The position numbers were made by a program, and so were the translations under genes. A DNA stretch of 64,000 bases from Natranaerobius thermophilus JW/NM-WN-LF (GTDB lineage: Bacteria; Bacillota; Natranaerobiia; Natranaerobiales; Natranaerobiaceae): positions 997,001 to 1,061,000 of the forward strand of contig NC_010718.1 in the NCBI RefSeq assembly GCF_000020005.1, given 5' to 3'. Numbering within the stretch: the first letter of the stretch is position 1; the number at the start of each line of letters is the position of its first letter. The notes below the pieces were generated by a model, which did no database searches, had not been told where the DNA came from, and saw only the letters and a program-made list of their open reading frames with translations. Shown here piece by piece: positions 8,162 to 16,508 of this stretch.

Positions 8162-8917
8162 ATGAAATTGATTTCATGGAACGTAAATGGTTTAAGAGCA
8201 TGTCTCAAGAAAGGATTTTTAGAGTACTTTAATGAGGTTTCCGGAGACATTTTTTGTGTTCAGGAAACAAAGTTACAAGAAGGTCAGATAGACTTAGAGT
8301 TACCTGGGTATTTTCAGTACTGGAATTATGCTGAGAAAAAAGGGTATTCAGGAACAGCTATTTTCACAAAAATCCAACCATTAACTGTCCAGTATGGAAT
8401 AGGTGAAGCTAAGCATGATAAAGAAGGAAGAGTTATTACTTTAGAATTTTGTGATTACTATTTGGTGAATGTGTATACTCCTAACTCTCAAAGAGAACTA
8501 GCCAGGTTGGATTATAGATTACAGTGGGAAGATGCTTTTAAGAATTACTTAGTCAATTTAGATTCTGAAAAACCTGTGATTGTATGTGGTGATCTAAATG
8601 TAGCACATAAAGAAATTGATTTGAAAAATCCCAAAAATAATAAAAGAAATGCTGGGTTCACAGAAGAAGAACGGAATAAGTTGACTGAACTTTTAAATGC
8701 GGGCTTTATTGATACATTTAGATACTTCTATCCCGATACAGAAGGTGCATATACCTGGTGGTCGTACATTACAAAAGCAAGAGAAAGAAATGCTGGCTGG
8801 AGAATTGATTACTTTTTAGCCTCTCAGAAGTTAGATAACTGGTTAACTGATGCAGAAATCCATGCAGATATAATGGGAAGTGACCATTGCCCTGTGGCAT
8901 TAAAATTGGCGTCTTAA
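8162..8917 (+). CDS. exoA: Exodeoxyribonuclease III / AP endonuclease
   Basis: This base-excision repair enzyme cleaves 5' of abasic sites and trims 3' ends. The 251-residue protein shows all family blocks: SWNVNGLRACL at the start, CVQETKLQ (metal-binding Glu), LVNVYTPNS, CGDLNVAHKEIDL, TWWSY, GWRIDYFLAS and the terminal SDHCPV with catalytic Asp-His. The length is that of ExoA/XthA. ATG 8162 follows GGGGTGAACTGGTA. It appears to be a single-gene unit. Confidence 0.95.
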   Translation: MKLISWNVNGLRACLKKGFLEYFNEVSGDIFCVQETKLQEGQIDLELPGYFQYWNYAEKKGYSGTAIFTKIQPLTVQYGIGEAKHDKEGRVITLEFCDYYLVNVYTPNSQRELARLDYRLQWEDAFKNYLVNLDSEKPVIVCGDLNVAHKEIDLKNPKNNKRNAGFTEEERNKLTELLNAGFIDTFRYFYPDTEGAYTWWSYITKARERNAGWRIDYFLASQKLDNWLTDAEIHADIMGSDHCPVALKLAS

Positions 8918-9041
8918 ATTTAAAATAACAGTAAGCTTTAAAATGGCTGTATTTACCACGTAAAATTAAAATACTTTTTGTATCCCCCTTCGTCTATTAT
9001 AAAAGCAAAGAGAAAAGTTTTGAATTTGGAGGGGGACATAT

Positions 9042-10037
9042 ATGAACAAAAAAATCTGGTACAGTTTTGGAGTAGTAATGTTTCTTGTAGCTACGGTCAT
9101 CGGAATTACAGTATTCATACCAACTATTTTTGATGATTATTCTGAAGATACTCTAGCCCAGGAAGAATTGGCCCAAAGATACGAAAAACTACAAGAAGAA
9201 AACCAAGCATTGTCCCAAGAACTAGCGGAACTTATTGAGACCATGGAAGATAGTGATAAAATTGTTGATCACTATGAGGAAGAAATAGACAAGCTAGAAG
9301 AGGAACATAAACGGTTACAATTGGAGATAGACAGGCTTCAAACAGAAAAAGATCATTTAAAAAAAGGTACTGATAATAATCGTGAAAATTATTCACCTTC
9401 AGGGGATAAAATTGCTTATCTTACATTTGATGATGGGCCTAGTCATAATACGGAACAGATCTTGGATATCCTCAAAGAGCATGATATACCAGCTACCTTT
9501 TTTGTAAATGGGAATGATACCTCTTTTGGTCATAAGATGTATCAGCGGATGGTTAACGAAGGACATGCTATAGGTAATCATACTTATACTCACAACTACG
9601 ATAAAATATATAGTTCACCGGAAGATTTTATGGAAGATTTTTACGAATTAGAAGAACTTTTGGATAGAGTTATAGGAGTTAAACCGGAAATAATGCGTTT
9701 TCCTGGTGGTTCTAAAAGTGCAAGTGCCCTGGATGTGGCAGGCTACGACATAATTGAAGATATCATTGAGAAGTTAGAAGAAGAGAATTATGCTTATGTT
9801 GATTGGAATGTGACTTCAGGTGATGCTAGCACTCCTCCATTGAGTAAAGAAAAAATCACTGAAAATGTTATTTCAGGAGCAAAAAATCAAGAAGAGGCAG
9901 TTATATTGTTTCATGATAGTGCTGCTCGAGAAACCACAGTAGAAGCTTTACCTCAAGTGATTTCGAAGCTACAAGAAATGGGATTTGCTTTTGATATTCT
10001 ATCTAAAAGTGAAAACATGGTACAGTTTAGTAGATGA
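9042..10037 (+). CDS. Membrane-anchored polysaccharide deacetylase with coiled-coil stalk
   Basis: The 331-residue protein has an N-terminal membrane anchor (residues 6-27) and an acidic coiled coil of about 70 residues rich in Glu, Gln and Leu (about 38-108). A NodB-type carbohydrate esterase 4 domain starts near 122. Motif 1 is YLTFDDGPSHN (127-137), motif 2 is GNHTYTHNY, and later blocks are RFPGGS and VILFHDSA. Such enzymes deacetylate N-acetylglucosamine in peptidoglycan or other extracytoplasmic polysaccharide. The coiled coil probably sets the catalytic domain away from the membrane. The start ATG follows GGAGGGGG, and a terminator follows at 10116. Confidence 0.9.
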   Translation: MNKKIWYSFGVVMFLVATVIGITVFIPTIFDDYSEDTLAQEELAQRYEKLQEENQALSQELAELIETMEDSDKIVDHYEEEIDKLEEEHKRLQLEIDRLQTEKDHLKKGTDNNRENYSPSGDKIAYLTFDDGPSHNTEQILDILKEHDIPATFFVNGNDTSFGHKMYQRMVNEGHAIGNHTYTHNYDKIYSSPEDFMEDFYELEELLDRVIGVKPEIMRFPGGSKSASALDVAGYDIIEDIIEKLEEENYAYVDWNVTSGDASTPPLSKEKITENVISGAKNQEEAVILFHDSAARETTVEALPQVISKLQEMGFAFDILSKSENMVQFSR

Positions 10038-10115
10038 CAGTTTCCTTTTAACAAATCAGGTAAATCAATAGATATTAAAAAATAGATATTTAGAAATCAT
10101 CTGAGTTAATGATAT

Positions 10116-10150
10116 AGACCTGCTTGAAATAAGCAGGTCTTTGTTTATTT
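10116..10150 (+). terminator. Rho-independent terminator
   Basis: AGACCTGCTT and AAGCAGGTCT form a perfect 10-bp stem with a 5-nt loop, followed by a T-rich tail. Confidence 0.85.
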
Positions 10151-10185
10151 TAATTTAATTAGGAAAACCTATGATGTAAGAGACA

Positions 10186-10222
10186 CAAAAACTAGAACAG
10201 TAGTAAAAACTAGAACAGTAGT
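10186..10222. repeat. Short tandem duplication upstream of the M20 peptidase
   Basis: An 18-bp unit (AAAAACTAGAACAGTAGT) occurs twice in tandem just before the peptidase start. It is probably a simple duplication with no evident function. Confidence 0.6.
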
Positions 10223-10247
10223 AATCAGTAGTATGGTAGGTGATAAA

Positions 10248-11361
10248 ATGGGCAGTTTAATCAGTGAATTTGATACTCAAGAAATTTTAAGCTTTTTAAG
10301 AACTTTGGTTGAGCATGAGTCCCCCAGTAACAATAAAGAAATAACAAACAAACTGGGGAATTATTTGGGTCAACACTTTCAACAGCTGGGGTTTGACATA
10401 GAAATAATAGAGAACAAGGATTATGCAAATCATATATTAGCCAGTTGGGGCAAAGGAGATACCAATATTCTAGTCTTGGGTCATATAGATACGGTTTGGG
10501 AGGCCGGAGAAATTGAAGAAAGACCCTTCAAAATAGAAGGTGATAAAGCTTACGGGCCAGGGGTATGTGATATGAAAGGAGGTATAGCCCAGGGTTATTT
10601 CGCTGCAAAAAAAGCCCTGGATCGTGGTTTGTCAGCTCAAGAAAAAAGTATCAATTTTTTATTTACAAGTGATGAAGAAGCAGGAAGCTTGTCATCTCAA
10701 TCCATCATAGAAAAGAAGGCACAAAATGCCGATGTAGTTCTGGTATTAGAACCACCTGTGTCACCTCATGGAGCTCTAAGGTATCGGTATGTTTGACCTG
10801 TTAGTAAAAGGAAAAAGCTCTCATGCTGGCTCACAACCCAAAGAAGGAGTGAGTGCCATTGAAGAATTAGCTCAACAAATATTGAAGCTACATGGTATGA
10901 CAAACTATCAAAAAGGTAATACGGTTAATGTAGGTGTTGTAAATGGTGGGACCCAGTCCAATGTAATTGCAGGTGAAGCTTATGCTGAAGTTGACGTACG
11001 AATAACAAAAGCCTCTGAAGTGGATAATATTATTAATTCAATACAAAAATTGCAACCTATAATGTCTGAAACTGAATTGGAAATTCAAGGGGGATTAAAT
11101 AGACCACCAATGGAACGTACTTTCGCCATAAAAAAACTATTTCACCATGCTAAACATTTAGCAGATGAATTAGGAATTGAGCTGGCTGAAGAATCATCAG
11201 GTGGAGGCAGTGACGGGAACTTCACAGCAGCTTTAGAAATACCAACTTTAGATGGACTTGGTTCTGTAGGACAAGGAGAACATTCCAAAAATGAGTTAAT
11301 TTATATAAATTATTTGCCAGAAAGAACAGCTTTATTAACTAGATTGTTTGAAACCTTATAA
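10248..11361 (+). pseudogene. M20 metallopeptidase (carboxypeptidase G2-like), broken by a small deletion and frameshift
   Basis: Two overlapping frames together make one M20 peptidase. The first (to 10796) carries LGHIDTVW, GPGVCDMKGG and TSDEEAGSLSS, and ends in the unrelated tail YRYV. The second (from 10789) continues with FDLLVKGKSSHAGSQPKEGV and the C-terminal metal ligand in GQGEHSKNE. At the joint the first frame reads EPPVSPHGAL and the other frame reads GIGMFDLL from 10780. Relatives have about five extra residues there (of the type KTARK), so roughly 14 bases appear to be lost near 10778-10780. ATG 10248 follows TAGGTGAT. Either the gene is dead or a sequencing error lies at this point; two independently functional proteins are unlikely. 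Confidence 0.8.
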
Positions 11362-11376
11362 TATTTTTACCTTAAC

Positions 11377-11404
11377 TTGACATTATTTTAGCTTATGATA
11401 AAAT
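11377..11404 (+). promoter_or_regulatory. Promoter of the first glutamine synthetase gene
   Basis: TTGACA (11377-11382), a 16-bp spacer and TAAAAT (11399-11404) lie about 45 bp before the glnA start. No ANTAR-type double hairpin is visible here, unlike before the second glutamine synthetase. Confidence 0.5.
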
Positions 11405-11448
11405 TTTACATTAGATTTACAAATTTTGTAGGAGGCGATATTTAATTC

Positions 11449-12786
11449 ATGAGTGACCTTACAAGAGAAGAATTGAAAGAAAAAATTTCTGATTTGGACA
11501 TCGAATTTATTCGTCTACAGTTTACTGATGTTTTTGGTATTATGAAAAGTATGTCTGTCACTGTTGACGAGTTAGATGCGGCTATGGATGGTGAACTGAT
11601 GTTTGATGGGTCTTCAATTGATGGTTTTGCTAGGATTGAAGAATCTGATCAGGTATTAATCCCGGATACTTCAACTTTTAATGTTATGCCCTGGAGACCA
11701 TCGGAAAAAGGTGTTGCTAGCATGATTTGTGATGTTTACAACACTGATGGTACACCATTTGAAGGATGTCCAAGAAATATCTTAAAAAAAGCCGTACAAG
11801 AAGCAGAAGAGATGGGATATGAATTTAATGTAGGACCTGAAGGAGAATTTTTTCTATTTCACACTGATGAAAAAGGACGCCCGGTATTTGATGTACATGA
11901 TACAGCAGGATACTTTGATCTAGCTCCCTATGATATGGGGGAAGATGCCAGAAGAAGTATTATATTGACGATGAAAAAAATGGGCTTTAGGATTGAAGCC
12001 TCTCACCACGAAGTAGCGAAAGGCCAACATGAAATAGATTTCAAGTATGATGAAGCAGTAACTACAGCTGATAATTGGATGACTTTTAAAGATATTGTCA
12101 AAAATATTGCAAAAAATCACGGATTGTATGCAACTTTCTTGCCCAAGCCATTTTCTAACGACAATGGCAATGCAATGCACTGTAACCAATCTTTATTTAA
12201 AAATGGAGAAAATGCTTTTTATGACTGTAATGATCAAGAAAATGGGCAATTAAGCGATATTGCTTATTACTATATTGGTGGATTGTTAAAACATGCTAAA
12301 GGTATGACTTTAGTTGCCAACCCAATCGTTAACAGTTATAAACGCTTATTACCAGGATATGAAGCACCTACTAACATTGCTTGGTCAACTAAAAATCGCA
12401 GTACACTTGTAAGAGTGCCTGCTTCTAGGGGATGTAGTACCAGAATTGAACTTAGAAATCCAGATCCAACTGCTAATCCATATCTAATTTTTGCTGTTAT
12501 GCTGAAGGCAGGTTTAGAAGGGATTAAAAATAAGATTACTCCACCACCAGATATAGAAGAGAATATATTTGAACTTTCCCTTGAAGAACAACAAAAGCTA
12601 AATGTAGATTTATTACCCAGAGATATGTACGAAGCCATTAATGAAATGAAAAAAGATTCTTTAGTAAGAGAAGCTCTTGGTGAACATGTTTACAATTTAT
12701 ATTTAAAGGCTAAATTTGACGAATGGGTTTCATATAACAAACAAGTGCATGATTGGGAAATTGATAATTATCTATCCAAGTATTAA
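11449..12786 (+). CDS. glnA: Glutamine synthetase type I
   Basis: This enzyme condenses ammonia and glutamate with ATP to form glutamine. The 445-residue protein matches the shorter GSI-alpha form of Firmicutes. It shows RLQFTDVFGIMKS, FDGSSIDGFARIEESD, the metal-site segment GPEGEFFLF, ASHHEVAKGQHEIDF, the NPIVNSYKRLLPGYEAP block and RIELRNPDPTANPYL. The adenylylation-site region typical of GSI-beta is absent. The start follows AGGAGGCGAT. It is a single-gene unit bounded by the promoter at 11377 and the hairpin at 12823. A second copy is encoded at 24321. Confidence 0.95.
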   Translation: MSDLTREELKEKISDLDIEFIRLQFTDVFGIMKSMSVTVDELDAAMDGELMFDGSSIDGFARIEESDQVLIPDTSTFNVMPWRPSEKGVASMICDVYNTDGTPFEGCPRNILKKAVQEAEEMGYEFNVGPEGEFFLFHTDEKGRPVFDVHDTAGYFDLAPYDMGEDARRSIILTMKKMGFRIEASHHEVAKGQHEIDFKYDEAVTTADNWMTFKDIVKNIAKNHGLYATFLPKPFSNDNGNAMHCNQSLFKNGENAFYDCNDQENGQLSDIAYYYIGGLLKHAKGMTLVANPIVNSYKRLLPGYEAPTNIAWSTKNRSTLVRVPASRGCSTRIELRNPDPTANPYLIFAVMLKAGLEGIKNKITPPPDIEENIFELSLEEQQKLNVDLLPRDMYEAINEMKKDSLVREALGEHVYNLYLKAKFDEWVSYNKQVHDWEIDNYLSKY

Positions 12787-12822
12787 AAATAAATAAGCTA
12801 GCCAGATTTTTTCATCTACCTT

Positions 12823-12847
12823 AGGGGTTGTCCAAGCGACAACCCCT
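12823..12847. terminator. Hairpin between convergent glnA and rhomboid genes
   Basis: AGGGGTTGTC and GACAACCCCT form a perfect 10-bp stem with a 5-nt loop. The T-tracts are weak on both sides, so it may serve both genes. Confidence 0.65.
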
Positions 12848-12891
12848 ATCTTAATTTCGCATGTCCCAGTATTAATTATGAGCTGGGTAAA

Positions 12892-13548
12892 TTATTTTTT
12901 GAATAATGAATAAATTACACCCATTATGAAACCACTTATATGTGCCCACCAGGCTACAGAGACAGCTTCTCCAGGGGCAGGCAATGCGGCATTGGCACCT
13001 TGGATTAATATCCAAATGCCCAGAAAAATAACAGCCGGAAGATGAATAAACGTAATAAAAATACCGATGGGGACTAGTGTAAAAACTTTAGCGTAAGGGA
13101 AAAAAATAAAATAAGCTCCTAGTACTCCGGCAACGGCACCACTAGCACCTATGGCAGGTTGAACTGATAAAGGATCACTCAATAGATGGCCCAGGCTACC
13201 AAAGATTGCAGCTACTAGGTAAAATAACAAAAATCTAAAACTACCCAGTTTATCTTCTACATTATCACCAAAAACCCAAAGATATAACATATTGCCGGCT
13301 AAATGTATTAAATTTCCGTGAAAAAAGGCAGAAGTTACAGGTGTGGCTAGAGGTAGTAAAGAAAGTTCGCCTTGGTTATAAGCTAGTACTATTCTTTTTG
13401 GAATGAATCCAAACTCTGCTATTAGGAGCTGGAGCTGATCAGGTGGTAGTTGAGTTTGCTGAAAAAATATCCAAATATTAAGAATGATTAATCCTACCGT
13501 CATTACAGGTAACTTTCTTGACCTAATATTGTCTTTTAATGGTATCAT
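12892..13548 (-). CDS. Rhomboid-family intramembrane serine protease
   Basis: The 218-residue protein has about six or seven transmembrane helices. It carries the rhomboid elements in order: GNLIHLAGNMLYLWVFGDNV, the catalytic serine motif GASGAVAGVLGAY (Ser about residue 136) and the catalytic His in WWAHISGFIMG near the C-terminus. Rhomboids cleave single-pass membrane proteins within the bilayer; the substrate is unknown. The start follows GAGGTG on the minus strand. It faces glnA across a shared hairpin. Confidence 0.9.
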   Translation of the reverse strand: MIPLKDNIRSRKLPVMTVGLIILNIWIFFQQTQLPPDQLQLLIAEFGFIPKRIVLAYNQGELSLLPLATPVTSAFFHGNLIHLAGNMLYLWVFGDNVEDKLGSFRFLLFYLVAAIFGSLGHLLSDPLSVQPAIGASGAVAGVLGAYFIFFPYAKVFTLVPIGIFITFIHLPAVIFLGIWILIQGANAALPAPGEAVSVAWWAHISGFIMGVIYSLFKK

Positions 13549-13662
13549 AATAAAACATACACCTCGTTTTTGTTTAAGAGATATATCATATATATAAAAC
13601 TATTATAACTGTTATTATTAACTAAACCAAATTTTGTCATTAGACTTAGTGATAATACCGAT

Positions 13663-14148
13663 TTAAGACCAAATTGTTATAAAAAACCACAGGATCATTA
13701 TTACTTCAATAAAGAGCTTAACAGCTATACCACCGGCAAATCCAACAAAAGTTCCTAAGCTGGTTTTAAAGGCACTGTCTATCTCGGTGCCTTTTATTAA
13801 TTCAGCTAAGAAAGCTCCTAAGAAAGGCCCTAAAATTAAACCTGGAAGTCCTAATGTTACCGTACCTAAAAACAATCCTATTATTGTGCCCAGAAGGGCT
13901 TGATTGGAAGCTCCAAATTTTTTAGCTCCTAAGGCTGCCGCTAAGTAGTCGATTAACAGGACCAACCCTGTGGCAGCTCCTTGAATAAGGAAAAATGTTG
14001 TCGATAAGTTACTGAAACCTGTTAAAATTCCGTAACTCAACATTCCCAAATAAATCAAAATAACTCCGGGGAGCACTGGCAGTATACTACCGATGATTCC
14101 GGTAATGAAGAAAACTATGGCTATAATTATTGCTATAAATGAATCCAA
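13663..14148 (-). CDS. DUF456 family membrane protein
   Basis: This 161-residue, very hydrophobic protein has Gly/Pro-rich helices: GIIGSILPVLPGVILIYLG near the N-terminus, then ALGAKKFGAS, then GLPGLILGPFLGAFLAEL. That pattern is the DUF456 family, whose function is unknown. Translation probably starts at a TTG codon preceded by GGAGGACC on the minus strand. It lies upstream of the rhomboid gene on the same strand with a 114-bp gap. Confidence 0.8.
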   Translation of the reverse strand: MDSFIAIIIAIVFFITGIIGSILPVLPGVILIYLGMLSYGILTGFSNLSTTFFLIQGAATGLVLLIDYLAAALGAKKFGASNQALLGTIIGLFLGTVTLGLPGLILGPFLGAFLAELIKGTEIDSAFKTSLGTFVGFAGGIAVKLFIEVIMILWFFITIWS

Positions 14149-14317
14149 TTAGAAGGTCCTCCTTTTGGTATTTACACTAATATTATTATATTATATAATT
14201 CCAAAATTGGCATGGGGATGAAATTTGTTAAAAAAATTTAAGAGTCAACTTTTGTATAGGTATTGCATAGGATTAAAAAGTGTGGAGTTAACACAACAAT
14301 AGGAGGAGGTGTAAACT

Positions 14318-14491
14318 ATGAAATTATCTTTCCATGTACCTTTTATTGAAGCAGATGTAGATATTGATGTTAAGAAAAATCAACAAAGTGCAGTGACTCA
14401 CAGTCACTTAAAGCATAAGGCAAGAGAAAAAAGTGAACATATAAGAAATGAACATGAAAAAAAGTTTTATATGTATGTTATTGAATCATAA
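14318..14491 (+). CDS. Small hypothetical protein, 57 residues
   Basis: The ATG at 14318 is preceded by an excellent AGGAGGAGGTG, and the frame is closed by TAA and a strong terminator, so I believe it is translated. The protein starts MKLSFHVPFIEADVDIDV, then becomes His- and Lys-rich (THSHLKHKAREKSEHIRNEH) and ends FYMYVIES. There is no signal peptide or membrane helix and I recognise no family. Because of its size it may be missed by automated gene calling. Confidence 0.6.
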   Translation: MKLSFHVPFIEADVDIDVKKNQQSAVTHSHLKHKAREKSEHIRNEHEKKFYMYVIES

Positions 14492-14512
14492 GGTAGTTGT
14501 TAAAAATTGAAT

Positions 14513-14540
14513 CAGGCCCTGTTTTGGGCCTGTTTTTTTT
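14513..14540 (+). terminator. Rho-independent terminator
   Basis: CAGGCCC and GGGCCTG form a stem followed by eight T residues. Repeat copy B begins four bases after the T-tract. Confidence 0.9.
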
Positions 14541-14544
14541 AAAA

Positions 14545-14799
14545 GTTGTGTTAAAGTTGAATGTTGATAGTTGAGCTCTTCAATTTCACATCAAATGTTT
14601 TGGGTTGGTACATCTAAAACTCCCCAACAGTAGAATTAAAGATTCCTGATCAGCTGCTCATCTTAGAGCATAATCAGCAAATAACATCCTGTTATTTGAC
14701 TTTAATTCTACTGTTGGATCGTTAAGATATAATATCAACCTTACACAAAATTCGTTCAATCGAAAAGTTCAACTATCAACAACGGAGTATAAAAGAGCC
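14545..14799 (-). repeat. Palindromic element copy B (full-length 255-bp form)
   Basis: It is almost identical to copies C (26636) and D (57517), and inverted relative to C. The outer arms run GTTGTGTTAAAGTTGAATG... to ...CGGAGTATAAAAGAGCC. The inner arms CAACAGTAGAATTAAAG and CTTTAATTCTACTGTTG frame two small hairpins. The flanks TTTTTTAAAA and TTTTTAAAA could be a target duplication or a terminator coincidence. Confidence 0.85.
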
Positions 14800-14955
14800 T
14801 TTTTAAAAAATAAAATATTAAAGTTGGTGATTCCGAGTCATGGAATTAGAACTCCCGGTCTGTTCCGGGAAGGGGTAAAGTTTGTTTTTGTTGAACTTAA
14901 TCATTAATAGTCTTTTAATAGCTTAATTTACTCTTTAAAAAGGAAGGTGTTAAAA
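14800..14955 (+). other. AT-rich leader of the cyclase gene with two small GC hairpins
   Basis: ATTCC/GGAAT (14830-14846) and TCCCGG/CCGGGA (14853-14870) form two adjacent stems in an otherwise AT-rich leader about 85 bases before the start. I recognise no riboswitch class, and significance is uncertain. Confidence 0.3.
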
Positions 14956-15627
14956 GTGAATGTTAAGGGATTTATTGATGTCACCATGACAGCTTATCAT
15001 GGATTAAAAGGGTTCCCGACCCCCTGGATTTTAGATTATCAGATGGAAGCTACTGCAACTCATGAAACTCATAATCGATCTGTCACTAAGTTATCGACCT
15101 CAACTCATACAGGGACCCATATAGATGTACCAGCACATTTTTTGAGAAATGGAGCCACTTTAGATAAGTTCTCTATAGAAGATTTTTTAGGAACTGGTTA
15201 TTTACTGGACTTTTCTTATAAAAACAGCTTAGATGGTATAGATATACAAGATATTAAAGAAACAGGTTATCAAATAGGTGCAGGAGATATTGTGATTTTT
15301 AGAACTGATTGGTCTGATCACTTTCCGTCAAAAAAGTATTTTAGCCAAGCTCCTTTTATTACACAAGCAGCTGCAGATTTTTTATGTGAACGAAATGTGA
15401 AAGCAATAGGTGTAGATACTGCCAGTGTAGAAGATCCCAGAGAATTGAGCCCTCAAAAGGCTTCAGCCATTCATCAGAAATTGCTAGGATCAGGAATGTA
15501 TATTATCGAAGGTTTGACAGAATTAAAACAAATTCCTGAAGGACAAATTGAGATTATTTGCTTTCCTTTAAAACTTAAATCAGCAGATGGAGCTCCTGCC
15601 AGAGTCGCATTAAAACCTGTTAAATAA
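14956..15627 (+). CDS. Cyclase family protein (kynurenine formamidase-like metal hydrolase)
   Basis: The 223-residue protein carries the family metal-binding motif STHTGTHIDVPAHFL (about residues 50-64) and a second block KAIGVDTASVEDPR. Members include arylformamidase and isatin hydrolase, which use a divalent metal to open amides or rings. The substrate here is unknown and no tryptophan-degradation neighbours are visible. I prefer GTG 14956 because AGGAAGGTG (14941-14949) is correctly spaced. The in-frame GTG at 14947 is part of that site. Confidence 0.85.
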   Translation: MNVKGFIDVTMTAYHGLKGFPTPWILDYQMEATATHETHNRSVTKLSTSTHTGTHIDVPAHFLRNGATLDKFSIEDFLGTGYLLDFSYKNSLDGIDIQDIKETGYQIGAGDIVIFRTDWSDHFPSKKYFSQAPFITQAAADFLCERNVKAIGVDTASVEDPRELSPQKASAIHQKLLGSGMYIIEGLTELKQIPEGQIEIICFPLKLKSADGAPARVALKPVK

Positions 15628-15730
15628 TTTTTTTAAAAAAATTGATAAAAAGTTTACTTTTTATGGTATTGTCTCTCATTTTTTTACATGATATATTTCG
15701 GGACAGGAAAAAATAAAGGAGGGAGTTGTA

Positions 15731-16333
15731 TTGTCTTTAAAAATTCTAGGTATTTTATTGTCACTGCTACTAGTATTACCAGTAATTGGATGTGAAGACC
15801 AGGTCGAAACAGATGAAACAGCTCAGGAAGAAGAAGTTAAGGACAAGGAAGAAAAATCCGAAGAAAAAAACGAAGACGAAGAAGAAGAGAAGGACCAGGA
15901 ATTTGAAGAAAAGTATCAGTTAGGAGAGACAATAGAAAAAGGTGATGTGGAATTTACAGTTCACAGTGTCAGATGGGATGATGGTTCTTATTTAGAAGAC
16001 TTGGGTGAAGAAGAAAAAGAAATGCTTCAGTTACCGGAGGGATACGATTACTTAATTGCCGAAATTGAAATAGTTAATAATGCAGATGAACAGGCAACTT
16101 TAGGTATAGCCCAAGTTTTTGAAGCTAGTGATGATGATGGACAAATTTACGATTATTCTAATGTTCCTGAAACTAAAGATGTGGTAGGACCTTTTGCTCC
16201 CGGTGAAGCAATGGAGGGCGAAGTAGCTGTGGAAGTACCTGATGATTTATCCCAGTACTATCTTCACTTTACTCCAGATGTCTTAGGCTTTGAAGAGGCA
16301 GTTGTCGAAATAGAAGCTGATGAAATTCAATAA
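15731..16333 (+). CDS. Lipoprotein with DUF4352 domain
   Basis: The 200-residue protein begins with a lipoprotein signal peptide whose lipobox is LPVIGC (Cys about 21), so it should be anchored on the outer face of the membrane. Residues 22-60 are an extremely acidic Glu/Asp/Lys linker. A DUF4352 domain follows (ETIEKGDVEFTVHSVRW ... DYLIAEIEIVNNADEQ), an immunoglobulin-like fold of unknown ligand often fused to exported proteins. TTG 15731 is preceded by AAGGAGGGAG. The acidic linker resembles those of other exported proteins in this window. Confidence 0.85.
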   Translation: MSLKILGILLSLLLVLPVIGCEDQVETDETAQEEEVKDKEEKSEEKNEDEEEEKDQEFEEKYQLGETIEKGDVEFTVHSVRWDDGSYLEDLGEEEKEMLQLPEGYDYLIAEIEIVNNADEQATLGIAQVFEASDDDGQIYDYSNVPETKDVVGPFAPGEAMEGEVAVEVPDDLSQYYLHFTPDVLGFEEAVVEIEADEIQ

Positions 16334-16423
16334 TATAATTTTTATGATTAATAAGTTAATAAAATGCTGAGTATTATAGCTCATTTTAGTCGTTTTGATT
16401 ATAATGTTTCATTATCTATAAAA

Positions 16424-16465
16424 ATAACCTCCTTAACCTATAACAGGAAAAGGAGGTTATTATAT
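16424..16465. terminator. Bidirectional terminator hairpin
   Basis: ATAACCTCCTT and AAGGAGGTTAT form an 11-bp perfect stem with a 15-nt loop between the convergent lipoprotein and CAP-protein genes. Confidence 0.75.
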
Positions 16466-16508
16466 TTATTCATTTTAGCTAGTTATAGTTAAGTTAGCTA
16501 GACAAAGA

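Noticed and set aside
10233-11361. Two separate, independently functional peptidase genes
   Set aside because: Together they make one M20 protein with motifs in the right order, and neither half has a complete active site.
11362-11448. ANTAR double hairpin before the first glutamine synthetase
   Set aside because: No pair of hexaloop stems with A1/G4 could be found; only a plain promoter is visible.
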